Assembly (NCBI RefSeq): GCF_025642135.1 | Contig: NZ_CP106793.1 | Location: 6,230,001 to 6,294,000, forward strand | Source of the DNA: Streptomyces cynarae | GTDB taxonomy: Bacteria > Actinomycetota > Actinomycetes > Streptomycetales > Streptomycetaceae | Reading direction: 5' to 3' | Length of the DNA stretch: 64,000 nucleotides | In this document: positions 17,592 through 25,659 of the stretch, piece after piece | Numbering within the stretch: position 1 is the stretch's first letter | Layout of the letters: each line of letters starts with the position of its first letter | Program-made: the position numbers and the translations under genes | The notes under the pieces: generated by a model | Seen by the model: only the letters and a program-made list of their open reading frames with translations | The model's database searches: none | What the model was told of the DNA's origin: nothing

Positions 17592-17629
17592 TCTGAGGGC
17601 CGTCAGTCAGTACGTACATCTTCATATTC

Positions 17630-17713
17630 CGACAGGGGAGCGCCACAGCGCTGAGAGTGCGGTATCGACCGCAGACCCTCTGAACCTCGCCCAGGTCATT
17701 CTGGGTAGGGAGT
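17630..17713 (+). promoter_or_regulatory. TPP (thi-box) riboswitch
   Basis: The sequence contains GCTGAGAGTG (17650-17659), ACCCTCTGAACCT (17675-17687) and the closing GGTCATTCTGGGTAGGGAG (17693-17711), opening with GGGGAGCGCC. This is the conserved core of the thiamine pyrophosphate aptamer. An imperfect hairpin at 17742-17767 follows, and the ribosome binding site AGGAGGA lies at 17796-17802. High TPP should shut off the downstream thiB-thiP-thiQ transporter. Confidence 0.92.
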
Positions 17714-17808
17714 TCGGTCTTCACTCGAGCTGTTGCGCCCTGCCCGGGACCCTCCGAGGTCCGGGGCGGGGCCGCGTCTCTTCCTGGTCACCCCCAGGAG
17801 GAATCCAG

Positions 17809-18897
17809 TTGAGCATCACCGGTAAGCAGTGGGCGGCCGTGGCCGTCGGGCTGGGCATGGTCACGCTGTCCGCGTGCGGGTCGTCCGGTTCCGCAAGCGG
17901 GAACGGCAGCGGCGACTCAAAGACCGTGACCCTCGTCAGCCATGACTCGTGGGCCGCCTCCAAGAGCGTCATCGCGGCGTTCGAGAAGGAGTCCGGCTAC
18001 ACCGTCAAGGTCCTCAAGGACGGCGACGCGGGCCAGGCCGTCAACAAGGCGATCCTCACCAAGGACAACCCGCAGGGCGACGTCTTCTTCGGCGTCGACA
18101 ACACACTGCTGTCCAGGGCGCTGGACAACGGCCTCTTCCAGCCGTACGAGGCCAAGGGCCTCGACCAGGTCGGCACCCCGTACCAGCTGGACGCCGGCAA
18201 GCACCGGGTCACGCCCATCGACTACGGCGACATCTGCGTCAACTACGACAAGAAGTACTTCGCCGACCACAAGCTGACCCCGCCGGCGTCCTTCGACGAC
18301 CTCGTCAAGCCCGAGTACAAGAACCTCCTCGTCACCGAGAACGCCTCCACGTCCTCGCCCGGCCTCGGTTTCCTGCTCGGCACCGCCGCGAAGTACGGCG
18401 ACGGAGGATGGCCGGACTACTGGAAGAAGCTCAAGGCCAACGGCGTGAAGGTGGTCGACGGCTGGGAGCAGGCCTACAACCAGGAGTTCTCCGGCTCCGC
18501 CGGCGGCAAGAAGGCCAAGGGCGACCGGCCGCTCGTCGTCTCCTACGCCTCCTCGCCGCCCGCCGAGGTCGTCTACGCCGACCCCCGGCCCAAGACCGCG
18601 CCGACCGGTGTCGCCACCGGCACCTGCTTCCGCCAGATCGAGTTCGCCGGTCTGCTGAGCAACGCGCACAACACCAAGGGCGGCAAGGCGTTCCTCGACT
18701 TCCTGATCAGCAGGAGGTTCCAGGAGGACATGCCGCTCAACATGTTCGTCTACCCGGTGGTCGGGGGAGCGAAGGTGCCCGCGGAGTTCACCGCGTACGG
18801 GCCCGCGGCCAAGGACCCCGAGACCATGACCCCGACGAAGATCGCCGCCAACCGTGACCAGTGGGTCAAGTCGTGGACGTCGCTCGTACTGAAGTGA
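17809..18897 (+). CDS. thiB: Thiamine ABC transporter substrate-binding lipoprotein
   Basis: The 362-residue protein starts at a TTG after a perfect AGGAGGA site. The N terminus has a lipoprotein signal with lipobox LSAC (Cys23). The rest is an iron/thiamine-type periplasmic-binding fold (TVTLVSHDSWAASKSVIAAF, VFFGVDNTLLSRALDNGLF, DYGDICVNYDKKYF, then FLDFLISRRFQEDMPLNMFV), as in E. coli ThiB. It captures thiamine or TPP at the outer membrane face. It is controlled by the TPP riboswitch and overlaps thiP by 4 nt. Confidence 0.92.
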   Translation: MSITGKQWAAVAVGLGMVTLSACGSSGSASGNGSGDSKTVTLVSHDSWAASKSVIAAFEKESGYTVKVLKDGDAGQAVNKAILTKDNPQGDVFFGVDNTLLSRALDNGLFQPYEAKGLDQVGTPYQLDAGKHRVTPIDYGDICVNYDKKYFADHKLTPPASFDDLVKPEYKNLLVTENASTSSPGLGFLLGTAAKYGDGGWPDYWKKLKANGVKVVDGWEQAYNQEFSGSAGGKKAKGDRPLVVSYASSPPAEVVYADPRPKTAPTGVATGTCFRQIEFAGLLSNAHNTKGGKAFLDFLISRRFQEDMPLNMFVYPVVGGAKVPAEFTAYGPAAKDPETMTPTKIAANRDQWVKSWTSLVLK

Positions 18898-20537
18898 CCC
18901 CACGCGGGCGGGGGAACGCGGCGCGGCTCGGGCTGATGGCCCTGCCCGTCGCGTTCTTCGCGGTCTTCTTCGCCTACCCCGTCGCCGCGATCGTCGCACG
19001 CGGTCTGAAGGCGGACGGGGTCTGGCGGCTCGGGCGGGTCATGGACGTGCTCGCCGAGCCGGACATGCGGCACGTGCTGTGGTTCACCACCTGGCAGGCG
19101 CTCGTCTCCACCGCTCTGACCCTGCTGATCGCGCTGCCCGGCGCGTATGTCTTCGCGCGCTACGACTTCCCGGGCAGGCACGTGCTGCGTGCCGTCGTCA
19201 CCGTCCCGTTCGTGCTGCCCACGGTCGTCGTCGGCACCGCCTTCCTGGCGCTGGTGGGTCGCGGCGGCCTCCTCGACGACCTGTGGGGCGTACGGCTCGA
19301 CACCACCGTGTGGGCCATCCTGCTCGCCCACGTCTTCTTCAACTACGCCGTCGTCGTCCGCACGGTCGGCGGGCTGTGGGCGCAGCTCGACCCCCGCCAG
19401 GAGGAGGCCGCGCGCGTGCTCGGCGCCTCCCGGCTCACGGCCTGGCGGACGGTGACGCTGCCCGCGCTCGCACCGGCGGTGGCCGCCGCCGCGCTGATGG
19501 TGTTCCTGTTCACCTTCACCTCCTTCGGCGTCGTGCAGATCCTCGGCGGCCCCACCTTCTCCACCCTCGAGGTGGAGATCTACCGGCAGACCTCGGAGAT
19601 CTTCGACCTGTCCACCGCCGCGGTGCTGACGATCGTCCAGTTCGCCGCGGTGGGCGCGATCCTCGGGGTGCACGCCTGGACGGTGCGCCGCCGGGAGAGC
19701 GCGCTGAAGCTGGTCGACCCGTCGCGCACGGCGCGCAGGCCGCGCGGCGCCGCACAGTGGGCGCTGCTCGGCGCGGTCCTCGCGACCGTCGCCCTCCTAC
19801 TCGTCCTGCCGCTCGCCGTCCTCGTCCAGCGCTCGCTCGACGCGCCCGGCTTCGCCTACTACAAGGCGCTGACCCGCAGCGACGACAGCACCTTCCTCGT
19901 CCCGCCCGTCGACGCCATCGTGAACTCCCTCCAGTACGCCGTCGCGGCCACACTCATCGCGGTACTGATCGGTTCGCTCGCCGCCGCGGCCCTCGCCCGC
20001 AGGGACGCCGGCCGGCTCGTACGGGGCTTCGACGCGCTGCTGATGCTGCCGCTCGGCGTGTCCGCGGTGACCGTCGGGTTCGGCTTCCTCATCGCGCTCG
20101 ACGAACCGCCGCTGGACCTGCGCGGCTCCTGGATCCTGGTGCCGCTCGCGCAGGCGCTGGTGGGCGCCCCCTTCGTCGTGCGCACCATGTTGCCCGTGCT
20201 GCGGGCCGTGGACGAACGGCTGCGGGAGGCGGCCGCCGTGCTCGGCGCGTCGCCGTGGCGGGTGTGGCGCGAGGTCGATCTGCCGATCGTGCGGCGGGCG
20301 TTGCTGATCGCGGCCGGGTTCGCGTTCGCCGTGTCGCTGGGCGAGTTCGGGGCGACCGTGTTCATCGCGCGGCCCGACAACCCGACGCTGCCGGTGGCCG
20401 TGGCGCGGCTGCTCGCCCGGCCCGGCGACCTCAACTACGGGCAGGCGATGGCCCTGTCGACGATTCTGATGGTGGTGTGCGCGGTGGCGCTGGGAGTGCT
20501 GGAGAGGCTGCGGACCGATCGGACGGGGGAGTTCTGA
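18894..20537 (+). CDS. thiP: Thiamine ABC transporter permease
   Basis: The protein has about 547 residues and is a tandem fusion of two BPD-type permease domains (about six membrane helices each). EAA loops are visible at EEAARVLGASRLTAWRTVTL and REAAAVLGASPWRVWREVDL. The GTG at 18894 overlaps the thiB stop as GTGA, the usual coupled start; in-frame GTGs at 18861 and 18873 are alternatives. It forms the membrane channel for ThiB-ThiQ. E. coli ThiP has the same fused layout at a similar length. Confidence 0.9.
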   Translation: MTPRGRGNAARLGLMALPVAFFAVFFAYPVAAIVARGLKADGVWRLGRVMDVLAEPDMRHVLWFTTWQALVSTALTLLIALPGAYVFARYDFPGRHVLRAVVTVPFVLPTVVVGTAFLALVGRGGLLDDLWGVRLDTTVWAILLAHVFFNYAVVVRTVGGLWAQLDPRQEEAARVLGASRLTAWRTVTLPALAPAVAAAALMVFLFTFTSFGVVQILGGPTFSTLEVEIYRQTSEIFDLSTAAVLTIVQFAAVGAILGVHAWTVRRRESALKLVDPSRTARRPRGAAQWALLGAVLATVALLLVLPLAVLVQRSLDAPGFAYYKALTRSDDSTFLVPPVDAIVNSLQYAVAATLIAVLIGSLAAAALARRDAGRLVRGFDALLMLPLGVSAVTVGFGFLIALDEPPLDLRGSWILVPLAQALVGAPFVVRTMLPVLRAVDERLREAAAVLGASPWRVWREVDLPIVRRALLIAAGFAFAVSLGEFGATVFIARPDNPTLPVAVARLLARPGDLNYGQAMALSTILMVVCAVALGVLERLRTDRTGEF

Positions 20538-20539
20538 CG

Positions 20540-21571
20540 ATGCTCACGCTGCAAGGCGCGACCGTACGCTTCGACGGGCGCACCGCGCTCGACGGAGTGG
20601 ACCTCGAGGTCGCCGAGCAGGAGATCGTGTGCGTGCTCGGGCCGAGCGGCAGCGGCAAGTCGACGCTGCTGCGGACGGTGGCCGGGCTGCAACCCCTCGA
20701 CGCGGGGCGGCTTTTCCTCGACGGCCGTGACCTGGACGGGGTGCCCGCGCACCGGCGCGAGGTGGGCCTTATGTTCCAGGACCATCAGCTGTTCCCGCAG
20801 CGGGACGTCGGCGGGAACGTCGCCTTCGGACTGCGTATGCACAACACCGCGCGCGCCGAACGGGAGGCACGCACAGCGGAGTTGCTCGACCTGGTCGGAC
20901 TTCCGGGGGCCGCGCGCAGGGCGGTGTCGGAGCTCTCCGGCGGCGAACAGCAGCGCGTCGCGCTCGCCCGCGCCCTCGCGCCCCGGCCGCGGCTGCTGAT
21001 GCTGGACGAGCCGCTGGGCCAGCTCGACCGGTCCCTGCGCGAGCGGCTCGTCGTCGAACTGCGCGACCTGTTCGGCCGCTTGGGCACGACCGTGCTCGCC
21101 GTCACCCACGACCAGGGCGAGGCCTTCGCGCTCGCCGACCGGGTCGTGGTGATGCGCGACGGACGGATCGCCCAGTCGGGTACGCCGCTCGAGGTGTGGC
21201 AGCGGCCCGCGAACGAGTTCGTGGCGCGCTTCCTCGGCTTCGACAACGTGGTGGAGGCGACCGTCGCCGGCGAGGCCGCGGACACCCCGTGGGGCAAGCT
21301 GCCGGTCCCGGAAGGCTCCCCGCAGGGGCCCGGCACGCTGCTCGTGCGTCCCGGGGGCGTACGGCTGACGAACCCCACCGAGGGCCTGGGCTGCACCGTG
21401 ACCGCCCGCACCTTCCGCGGCACCCACGTCGCCGTACGCCTGCGACCGGAGGAGGCCCCCGCACTGGAGGCGGCCTGCCCGCTGCGGTCGGCGCCGGAAC
21501 CCGGGGACGAGGTCGGGGTCGTGTTCGACGCAGCGGAAATCGTGGTGCTCGGCGGCGCGTCCGCCACCTAG
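20540..21571 (+). CDS. thiQ: Thiamine ABC transporter ATP-binding protein
   Basis: The 343-residue ATPase has Walker A GPSGSGKSTLL, Q-loop MFQDHQLFPQRDV, ABC signature LSGGEQQRVALARAL, Walker B LLMLDEPLGQLD and switch His VTHDQGEA. The C-terminal ~110 residues form a TOBE-like domain, longer than in E. coli ThiQ. The ATG is 2 nt after the thiP stop. With ThiB and ThiP it completes a riboswitch-controlled thiamine importer. Confidence 0.92.
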   Translation: MLTLQGATVRFDGRTALDGVDLEVAEQEIVCVLGPSGSGKSTLLRTVAGLQPLDAGRLFLDGRDLDGVPAHRREVGLMFQDHQLFPQRDVGGNVAFGLRMHNTARAEREARTAELLDLVGLPGAARRAVSELSGGEQQRVALARALAPRPRLLMLDEPLGQLDRSLRERLVVELRDLFGRLGTTVLAVTHDQGEAFALADRVVVMRDGRIAQSGTPLEVWQRPANEFVARFLGFDNVVEATVAGEAADTPWGKLPVPEGSPQGPGTLLVRPGGVRLTNPTEGLGCTVTARTFRGTHVAVRLRPEEAPALEAACPLRSAPEPGDEVGVVFDAAEIVVLGGASAT

Positions 21572-21581
21572 GGTGGCGATC

Positions 21582-22022
21582 ATGGCGGAGTGGCACATGC
21601 GCCCGGCGTCGGTGTCGGACGTCGAGGCGGTGGTCGAGTTGCGTGCCGTGGTGATGCGGGCGGACCTGGAACGGCTCGGACGGTACGACGAGCAGCGGGT
21701 GCGGCAGCGGCTGCGGGACCGATTCGACCCGGCCCACACATGGGTGATCGAGGTGGGCGGCGCGTTCGCCGGCTGCGTGGCGCTGCGACCGGCCGAGGAC
21801 GCCCACTGGCTCGAGCACTTCTACCTGGCGCCGGACCTCCAGGGCAGCGGCATCGGTTCGGGAGTGCTGCGCGAGCTGCTGGAGCGGTGTGACTCCCGCG
21901 GTGTCCTCGTCCGGTTGAACGTGCTCCAGGGCAGTCCCGCCCGACGGCTCTACGAGCGGCACGGGTTCACAGCGGAGAGCGAGGATCCGGTGGACGTGTT
22001 CATGGTTCGCAAGCCGGACTGA
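21582..22022 (+). CDS. GNAT family N-acetyltransferase
   Basis: The protein has 146 residues and a single GNAT fold. Motif A is HFYLAPDLQGSGIGSGVLRE with the acetyl-CoA-binding Q-x-x-G-x-G, and the C-terminal motif B is LNVLQGSPARRLYERHGFTA. A GTG at 21573 is an alternative start. It is 10 nt after thiQ, so it may be co-transcribed and thiamine-regulated. The substrate is unknown. Confidence 0.87.
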   Translation: MAEWHMRPASVSDVEAVVELRAVVMRADLERLGRYDEQRVRQRLRDRFDPAHTWVIEVGGAFAGCVALRPAEDAHWLEHFYLAPDLQGSGIGSGVLRELLERCDSRGVLVRLNVLQGSPARRLYERHGFTAESEDPVDVFMVRKPD

Positions 22023-22036
22023 TGTGCGGCACGCAC

Positions 22037-22069
22037 GACGGCCCGCCCCCGCAGAAGGGGCGGGCCGTC
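22037..22069. terminator. Bidirectional terminator
   Basis: GACGGCCCGCCCC and GGGGCGGGCCGTC form a perfect 13-bp stem with a 7-nt loop between the convergent GNAT and sortase-substrate genes. Confidence 0.85.
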
Positions 22070-22091
22070 GATGCGTACGGGCGCGGAGGCG

Positions 22092-22778
22092 TCAGTTGCC
22101 CTTCGACGCGCTGCCGCGGCGGCGCATGCCGAAGAACACCGCGCCGCCACCGATGACGACCAGGCCGCCGGCGATACCGGCGATCATGGGCGTGCTGGAG
22201 CTGGCACCGGTCTCGGCGAGGTTGGAGCTGCCCGCCGCGGGCGAGGGGGAGTTGTCCCCGGCCGTGGCGGGAGCCGTGGTCTCCGCCTGCGACGGCGTGG
22301 CGGACGAGGACGGGGTGGCCGACGGGGTCGGGGTGTCCGAGGCCGGCGGGGTGGACTCGGAGGCCGGCGGAGTGGTCTCCGAGGTGGCGCAGGCCTTCGA
22401 CGGGGTGGTCAGGATGTCGAGGTCCTGGTGGAGGATGCCCTCGACGTCGATGCGGACGCGGTACTTGGCGTTCGCCGCCCAGTCCTCGGAGAACGTGACG
22501 ATCGCACCGTCCTTGGACCCGGTGACCGTCTTCTCACCGACCTTCTTCGCGTCAGCGCCGTTCTCTTCCAGGTAGACGGTGACGGTCGCCTCCTTGCGCG
22601 AGGCGTCCGTGTCGGTGACGGTGATGCTGCCCTTCCCGCTGTCGCAGGAGGCGACGGCCGAGAAGTCACGGATGTTGCAGGCGAGCGCGTTGCCGGCGAC
22701 GCCGAGTGCGAGCGCGGCGGAGGCCGAGGCGACGCCGAGGATGCGCACCGTTCGAGCGGTGCGGGAGGATATGGACAC
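22092..22778 (-). CDS. LAxTG-anchored cell-wall surface protein
   Basis: The 228-residue protein has a Sec signal peptide (ILGVASASAALALGVAGNAL, cleavage near residue 33) and a small beta domain at ~35-130. This is followed by a Ser/Thr/Pro/Ala wall-spanning stretch, the sorting signal LAETG, a hydrophobic segment (PMIAGIAGGLVVIGGGAVFF) and a basic tail. LAxTG is the class E sortase motif of Streptomyces (used by chaplins). The beta domain has two Cys pairs (ACNI, SCDS and KACATS). The role is unknown; it may be a structural or display protein of the hyphal wall. Confidence 0.88.
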   Translation of the reverse strand: MSISSRTARTVRILGVASASAALALGVAGNALACNIRDFSAVASCDSGKGSITVTDTDASRKEATVTVYLEENGADAKKVGEKTVTGSKDGAIVTFSEDWAANAKYRVRIDVEGILHQDLDILTTPSKACATSETTPPASESTPPASDTPTPSATPSSSATPSQAETTAPATAGDNSPSPAAGSSNLAETGASSSTPMIAGIAGGLVVIGGGAVFFGMRRRGSASKGN

Positions 22779-23003
22779 GATTGCCCTTCACGGGATGCGC
22801 AACTGCGGGGGGTTCAGGGGACGTTGCGCTGCAATCACAACATCCCCGCGAGGCTCACAGGTTTATAAGCGGTAGCTAAGTGCTGTCAACGCCGATGTCC
22901 GGCATGACGGCCGTCTTTGCCTGCTCATTAACCGCCCATGCGTTTGAAATCCGAAGAGCCGTCTCAACCCCCCGCCGGGGCAGGCCCGTTCACCCGCGTG
23001 TGC

Positions 23004-23411
23004 TCAGCCCTGCACCGCCGCCGGGTCCATCCACATGACCTCCCAGGTGTGACCGTCCGGGTCGTCGAAGGCACGGCCGTACATGTGGCCGTAGTCCTGC
23101 GCCTCGCCGGACTCCGTGCCGCCCGCGGCGACCGCCCGGTCGACCAACTCGTCGACCTTCTCGCGGCTTTCGGCGCTCAGGCACAGCAGCACCTCGCTGG
23201 TCCTGGTGGCGTCCGCGATCTCCTTCTTGGTGAAGTTGGCGTAGTGCCGGTGGCTCAGCAGCATCGCGATGATGGTGTCGCTGATCACGACGCAGGCGCA
23301 GTCGTCCGTCGTGAACTGCGGGTTGATGGTGTAGCCCAGCTCCGTGAAGAACTTCTTCGACGTCTCGACGTCGGCGACGGGCAGGTTCACGAAGATCATC
23401 TGCCGGTACAT
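23004..23411 (-). CDS. VOC (glyoxalase/bleomycin-resistance-like) family protein
   Basis: The ATG at 23411, preceded by AGAGAGGCCGCCC, gives 135 residues: MYRQMIFVNLPVADVETSKK, then FFTELGYTINPQF, YGRAFDDPDGHTWEVMWMDP. This is the extended VOC subgroup with the DPDGHxWE motif carrying a metal ligand. Members are often annotated as glyoxalases, but the reaction is not established. Divergent/convergent neighbours give no clue. Confidence 0.87.
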   Translation of the reverse strand: MYRQMIFVNLPVADVETSKKFFTELGYTINPQFTTDDCACVVISDTIIAMLLSHRHYANFTKKEIADATRTSEVLLCLSAESREKVDELVDRAVAAGGTESGEAQDYGHMYGRAFDDPDGHTWEVMWMDPAAVQG

Positions 23412-23514
23412 GGGCGGCCTCTCTTTCAACGTGGCGGATGAGCCGTACGCAGAGATGGACCGCGCGCCGATGCCAAACTCATCGCCGGTCGCGAAAAAAC
23501 CTTCCGGGAGGTTC

Positions 23515-24722
23515 TCAGCCCGTCAGCGGCATGGCCGCCAGCTCCGCGACGACCCAGGTCAGCGGCGTGAACACCGCCGCCAGAGCGCCCGCGCGCAGCA
23601 GTGCCGCGGTGCGCAGCACGGTGGCCGGGGCGCCGAGTCGCACCAGCGCGGCGACCGTGTCGGTGCGCGCCTGCCTCGCCTCGACCGCGGCCGTCGCCAA
23701 GGCCGCGACGGCGCAGCCCCCACCACCGCCGCGCCCAGCGTCGTCAGCGGCCCCGGGGACGGGCGCGTGTCGGCGTACAGCGCCGCCATGGCGTAGAAAC
23801 CCGACGCCACCGCGCACACCACCCCCAGCGGCCGGCCGATCCGCCGTGCCTCCTCCTGCAGACCGCGCCCGGCCAGCAGCCGCACGGCACCCGGGCGCAC
23901 CGCCTGCAACAGCCACCCGCACAGATGTGTCAGCGCGGGCCCCGCCAGCGCGAGTCCCAGAGCGGTCAGCGCCCAGCCCGCGAGCACCGCCACGGGCCCG
24001 CCCGTGAGCCCGCCGGGCAGCGGAGCACTCGGTGCCGGGCCCGGCCGGCTCGCGTGCGCCTCGACGGCGAACCCCGCGGCGAGGGCGGCCACACCCCAGG
24101 GAAGGCCGCCGGGGGCGGGCTGGGGGGCGGTGGGAGGCTCTGGTACCGCATCCTCGGCCGGCACCTCGTGGGAGTCGTCGCGGTCGGCGTCGCCGCCGTG
24201 CGGTGGCCGTTCGCCCCGCGGGCGCAGCGCCACCGCGGTCGCCGCGGACGCCGTGAACGGCACCAGCGCCAGCAGCGTGAGCGCCGCGGGGACGGGCAGG
24301 GGCTGGTCGGCGGCGAGGAGGTCCGCCGCCGCGCCGTCCAGCGGCATCCCCGTCGGGTCGCCGCGCAAGTGCAGGAAGCCCAGCAGAGCCAGCAGCGAGC
24401 CGAGCGAGGTCGTGAGGGCCGTGGTGGTCGCCGAAAGGACCATCAGCCGGGCCGGGCCGAGGCCGATCGCCGCCAGACCGGACCGTGGACGGGTGCCGGG
24501 GTCCGTGCGGGCGACGGCGACCGCGAGGTACACGGTGGCCGCGATCGGCGCGAGGCACCAGGCGAGACGCAGTGTCGAGCCGTCCGCCGCCTCGGGGTGC
24601 CCCAGCGCGTACCCCAGCGTGAAGAGCAGCAGGAAGCCCGTGCCCGCCGAGGCCGCGACGACCAGGAGCCGGCGGAGCTGGACCAGGGGGCGCGCCCCGC
24701 GGGCTAGGCGGAGAGCGAGCAC
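23515..24722 (-). pseudogene. FtsX-like ABC transporter permease, one frameshift
   Basis: The GTG at 24722 (overlapping the ATPase stop) opens VLALRLARGARPLVQLRRLL. The protein reads through several membrane segments (FLLLFTLGYALGH, LGSLLALLGFLHL, VLAGWALTALGLALAGPALT) to GAAVVG, where it leaves frame. One extra base in the C5 run at 23717-23721 restores GCAVAALATAAVEARQ and the ending TWVVAELAAMPLTG, giving ~402 residues. Together with the ATPase at 24704 it would form a MacB/LolCDE-like exporter. The lesion may be a consensus error. Confidence 0.75.
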
Positions 24723-25441
24723 GTCTGACGGCCTTCCGTCTCGGAAACCGGTGGCAGGTGGACGGTGTTCACGCGCCGACCGTCCAGCAGCGACACCGTC
24801 CGGTCGGCGAGGTCCGCGGCCTGGGCCGGGTGGGTGGCGATGACGACGGTGATGCCGTGCGAGCGGGCCGCCGTGGTGAGCGTGCGCAGCACCTGGGCGC
24901 CGTCGGCGCGGTGCAGGGAGGCGGTCGGCTCGTCCGCGAAGAGCACGGTCGGGCAGGTGGCGAGCGCCCGGGCGACGGCGACCCGCTGCCGCTGCGCCTG
25001 GGTCAGCTCGTGGGGGCGCTTGCGGGCGCTGTCGCCGATGTCGAGGCGTTCCAGCCACTCCAGCGCGGCGGTCTTGGCGCGGCGGCGGCTGGTGCCGCGC
25101 AGCAGCAGCGGCAGCGCCGCGTTCTCCCAGGCGTTCAGCTCGGGGACCAGCATCGGCACCGGGTCGATCCAGCCGAACCGGTCGCGCCGCAGCCTCTCGC
25201 GGGTGAGCGGGCCCATGGTGTGCACGGGCGTGCTGTTGAACCAGACCTCGCCCTGCTGGGCGGGCAGCAGCCCCGCCAGACACTGCAGCAGGGTCGTCTT
25301 GCCGCTGCCGCGCGGGCCGGTGACGGCCAGGATCTCACCCTCGCGCACCCCGAGGGAGACCCCGCGCAGCGCGGGTGAGCCGTTGTGCTGGAAGTGCAGG
25401 GCGCGTGCCCAGAGCACGTCGTTGTCCGGCGGGGCCACCAT
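24704..25441 (-). CDS. ABC transporter ATP-binding protein (LolD/MacB type)
   Basis: The ATG at 25441 gives 245 residues (MVAPPDNDVLWARALHFQHN). Walker A is GPRGSGKTTLLQCLAGLLPA, Walker B TVLFADEPTASL and the switch His VIATHPAQ. The ABC signature is unusual: LTQAQRQRVAVARAL in place of LSGGQ. It overlaps the start of the FtsX-like permease by 19 nt, so the two are coupled. The substrate is unknown. A terminator (25575-25620) separates it from the aminotransferase upstream on the same strand. Confidence 0.87.
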   Translation of the reverse strand: MVAPPDNDVLWARALHFQHNGSPALRGVSLGVREGEILAVTGPRGSGKTTLLQCLAGLLPAQQGEVWFNSTPVHTMGPLTRERLRRDRFGWIDPVPMLVPELNAWENAALPLLLRGTSRRRAKTAALEWLERLDIGDSARKRPHELTQAQRQRVAVARALATCPTVLFADEPTASLHRADGAQVLRTLTTAARSHGITVVIATHPAQAADLADRTVSLLDGRRVNTVHLPPVSETEGRQTCSLSA

Positions 25442-25574
25442 CGCGTACACCTCGGTTCTGATCCGTTTTCCCGTGCCGATCCCCGTCCGGGGGACCCGTT
25501 CGGGCGAACGATGGCAAGGGCGATCGGTCACCTCGCACGCTAAGCAGGAGGAACCCGTGAGCCGGGACAGCGAA

Positions 25575-25620
25575 CGGCCCCGGACCCCCGTTTCTCACTC
25601 GAACGGGTGGCCCGGGGCCG
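25575..25620 (-). terminator. Terminator after the class III aminotransferase
   Basis: CGGCCCCGG (25575-25583) pairs with CCGGGGCCG (25612-25620) in the interval between the aminotransferase stop and the downstream ABC ATPase. Confidence 0.6.
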
Positions 25621-25659
25621 CTGCCGGTCATCCGGGAGGACGAACCCCGCACCGACGGG

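Noticed and set aside
19079..20539. Long plus-strand frame leading into thiQ
   Set aside because: It overlaps thiP in another frame with Arg/Ala-rich shadow composition; thiQ starts at the ATG at 20540.
22071..22868. 265-codon plus-strand frame opposite the LAxTG protein
   Set aside because: It is a Gly/Arg-rich shadow of the secreted protein, which has a full signal peptide and sorting signal.
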